DNA from: UBA1388 sp964555515
GTDB taxonomy: Bacteria > Patescibacteriota > Microgenomatia > UBA1400 > PJMF01
Assembly: GCA_964555515.1 (NCBI GenBank)
Contig: CAZKSJ010000041.1
Coordinates: forward strand, 1-6,699
Length of the DNA: 6,699 bases
Direction: 5' to 3'
Shown here: in pieces, positions 5,888 through 6,699 of the stretch
Position numbering within the stretch: position 1 is the first letter of the stretch
Layout: each line of letters starts with the position of its first letter
Position numbers and translations under genes: made by a program
The notes under the pieces: model-generated
The model's database searches: none
Told to the model about the DNA's origin: nothing
What the model saw: the letters and a program-made list of their open reading frames with translations, nothing else

Positions 5888-6259
5888 TTACTTTTTACTG
5901 GATTCGTCAAGCAACAACTTGGCCAGTGCCCCATTGATAAATCGGGGTGAGTTTTCACTTCCAAACTCCTTGGCCAACTCAATTGCTTCATCAAGTAAGA
6001 CTTTTTTTGGCGTCTTCTTGTGCTCTGATTCAAACACAACCAGCCTCAGAATTGCAAGATCAATTTTGTTAATTTCACTCAAAGGTCTTTCTGGAGCAAC
6101 CAATTGGATGCGTGCATCAAGTGAATCTAAATTTGAGAGCAATTTTTTAAGATCACCTTGTTCTGATTCAAGACAGAGCGCTAGGTTTTCTGCCGTAAAC
6201 GTGCACGCAAATAATTTTTGCAGCTGCTCTGCTCTTTTTGCGTGACGCGGATCTTGCAT
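5888..6259 (-). CDS. nusB: Transcription antitermination factor NusB
   Basis: NusB with NusE (S10) binds boxA RNA and holds RNA polymerase in the antitermination state on rRNA operons. The 123-residue product is all-helical in pattern. The C-terminal half is diagnostic: 'INKIDLAILRLVVFE' (63-77), 'PKKVLLDEAIELAKEFGSEN' (84-103) and 'PRFINGALAKLL' (105-116). The N-terminus 'DPRHAKRAEQLQKLFACTF' carries the basic RNA-binding helix. It is about 15 residues shorter than the E. coli protein, with a compressed middle helix region, which I recall as common in Patescibacteria. The ATG at 6259 directly abuts the TAA of the L32-like gene, and AAAGG lies four bases upstream, so the two genes are probably translationally coupled. 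Confidence 0.93.
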   Translation of the reverse strand: MQDPRHAKRAEQLQKLFACTFTAENLALCLESEQGDLKKLLSNLDSLDARIQLVAPERPLSEINKIDLAILRLVVFESEHKKTPKKVLLDEAIELAKEFGSENSPRFINGALAKLLLDESSKK

Positions 6260-6595
6260 TTAACCTTTGTGCTGTGTTTTGCGACCAGATGTGGGTTTGG
6301 TTTGGGCGGCTGGATGTAGTTTGGCGGTTTCTTGTGCAGCAGTCATCGCAGGACTTATTGATGGCGCAGTTTTGGTGTGTTTCTTGCTCGTATCTTTGTG
6401 GTCAGCTTTTGATTTGGTGTCTGCTGTCTTTGAAATTGCTTTTAAGCCGGTCGCAGCGAGAATACTGTTTACCAGTCCACGCTTGTAAAGCGGCACAGCA
6501 GTGACGTTTGGATCTTTTTTCAGATCTGGTGTATTGCCAGCGCGGCGTTTGCCCCGCTCTGCTCTGGTGATTTTATTCTTAGGTAAAGCTCCCAT
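6260..6595 (-). CDS. rpmF: L32-like ribosomal protein without a zinc ribbon, with a long basic tail
   Basis: Residues 1-22 ('MGALPKNKITRAERGKRRAG' and on) match the L32 N-terminus 'LPKxKxSxxRxxKRRA', which threads into 23S rRNA. Normal L32 (about 57-60 residues) then has a zinc ribbon or its cysteine-free equivalent; here there is no cysteine at all, and residues 23-53 read 'PDLKKDPNVTAVPLYKRG' followed by 'LVNSILAATGLK'. Residues 54-111 are a low-complexity Lys/Thr/Ala/Ser tail without hydrophobic core, probably disordered. AAGGA ends four bases before the ATG, a good though close ribosome binding site. As first gene before nusB, the ACP-like gene and rnc it occupies the position of rpmF in fatty-acid/rnc clusters. 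A small basic protein of other function is possible, so the symbol is tentative. Confidence 0.7.
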   Translation of the reverse strand: MGALPKNKITRAERGKRRAGNTPDLKKDPNVTAVPLYKRGLVNSILAATGLKAISKTADTKSKADHKDTSKKHTKTAPSISPAMTAAQETAKLHPAAQTKPTSGRKTQHKG

Positions 6596-6660
6596 ATGTT
6601 CCTTAGTGAATTACGTTACAAGTATACACTTTTTAGTTTTTAAGAATACACAAGGGAGCG

Positions 6661-6689
6661 ATTGTATCGTGACTTGAGGCAAATCTCAA
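6661..6689 (-). promoter_or_regulatory. Sigma70-type promoter of the L32-like/nusB/ACP-like/rnc operon
   Basis: On the minus strand TTGAGA (6689-6684) and TACAAT (6666-6661) are exactly 17 bases apart (6683-6667); each hexamer has one mismatch to consensus. Transcription would start near 6654, giving a leader of about 58 bases before the ATG at 6595. Four genes with gaps of 0, 17 and 15 bases follow, consistent with one transcript. A second -10-like TATACT at 6626-6621 has no matching -35. Confidence 0.65.
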
Positions 6690-6691
6690 GT
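6672..6691. repeat. Inverted repeat overlapping the -35 box, candidate operator
   Basis: ACTTGAG (6672-6678) and CTCAAGT (6685-6691) form perfect seven-base arms around the six-base spacer GCAAAT. The right arm covers the -35 hexamer of the promoter and the left arm lies in its spacer, so a dimeric protein bound here would block RNA polymerase. No T-run follows on either strand, so it does not look like an intrinsic terminator. Confidence 0.45.
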
Positions 6692-6699
6692 GGCGGTCT

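Noticed and set aside
6621..6626. TATACT as the main -10 of the L32-like operon
   Set aside because: No acceptable -35 is found 16-18 bases upstream; the TTGAGA-17-TACAAT pair further upstream is much better.
1..6699. CRISPR arrays, insertion sequences, tRNA or rRNA genes, defence or toxin-antitoxin modules
   Set aside because: No spaced direct repeats, transposase-like products, cloverleaf sequences or toxin-like small genes were seen. The ribbon-helix-helix-like tail at the left end is fused to an enzyme domain rather than being a stand-alone antitoxin.

Overview
The window looks like ordinary core chromosome from a candidate-phyla-radiation (Patescibacteria) genome, most likely a Microgenomates-type lineage, and probably comes from a metagenome assembly. 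The evidence is: a type IV pilus set with PilM, PilN and PilO homologues but no PilP or PilQ directly after them; a short NusB of the 'DPRHxKR' kind; a tight L32-like/nusB/ACP-like/rnc cluster; an S16 with a long low-complexity tail; and a scaffold gap of exactly 100 N. TGA is used as a normal stop, so this is not a lineage that reads TGA as glycine. The phylum call is inference from family knowledge, not from a search.

Layout. Bases 1-369 hold the 3' end of a plus-strand gene for a DNPH1/nucleoside-deoxyribosyltransferase-like domain fused to a ribbon-helix-helix-like tail. Bases 462-3919 hold a plus-strand pilus operon: a PilX-like minor pilin, pilM, pilN and pilO, each with a recognisable Shine-Dalgarno sequence and separated by 5-30 bases. 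From 3976 to the right end every gene is on the minus strand, in two transcription units that converge on the pilus operon. The first is rpsP (S16) then khpA (KH protein), behind a promoter at 4854-4882. The second is an L32-like gene, nusB, an ACP-like gene and rnc, behind a promoter at 6661-6689. Both minus-strand promoters have a TTGAGA -35 box and a 17-base spacer.

How the genes work together. PilM, PilN and PilO should form the inner platform linking the cytoplasmic motor to the pilus, with the PilX-like protein as a minor, probably priming, pilin. The missing outer-membrane parts fit a single-membrane cell. The minus-strand units encode translation and RNA-processing factors: S16, KhpA, an L32-like protein, NusB (rRNA antitermination) and RNase III (rRNA maturation).

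I did not find a clearly new system. The points worth a second look are losses of key residues in otherwise recognisable families: an ACP with no phosphopantetheine serine, an L32-like protein with no cysteines, a DNPH1-like domain without its catalytic glutamate, and a PilM with histidine in place of the second phosphate-loop aspartate. The fixed-length N gap also hides the true reading frame and end of rpsP, which I place at 4263 rather than at the apparent stop at 4306.
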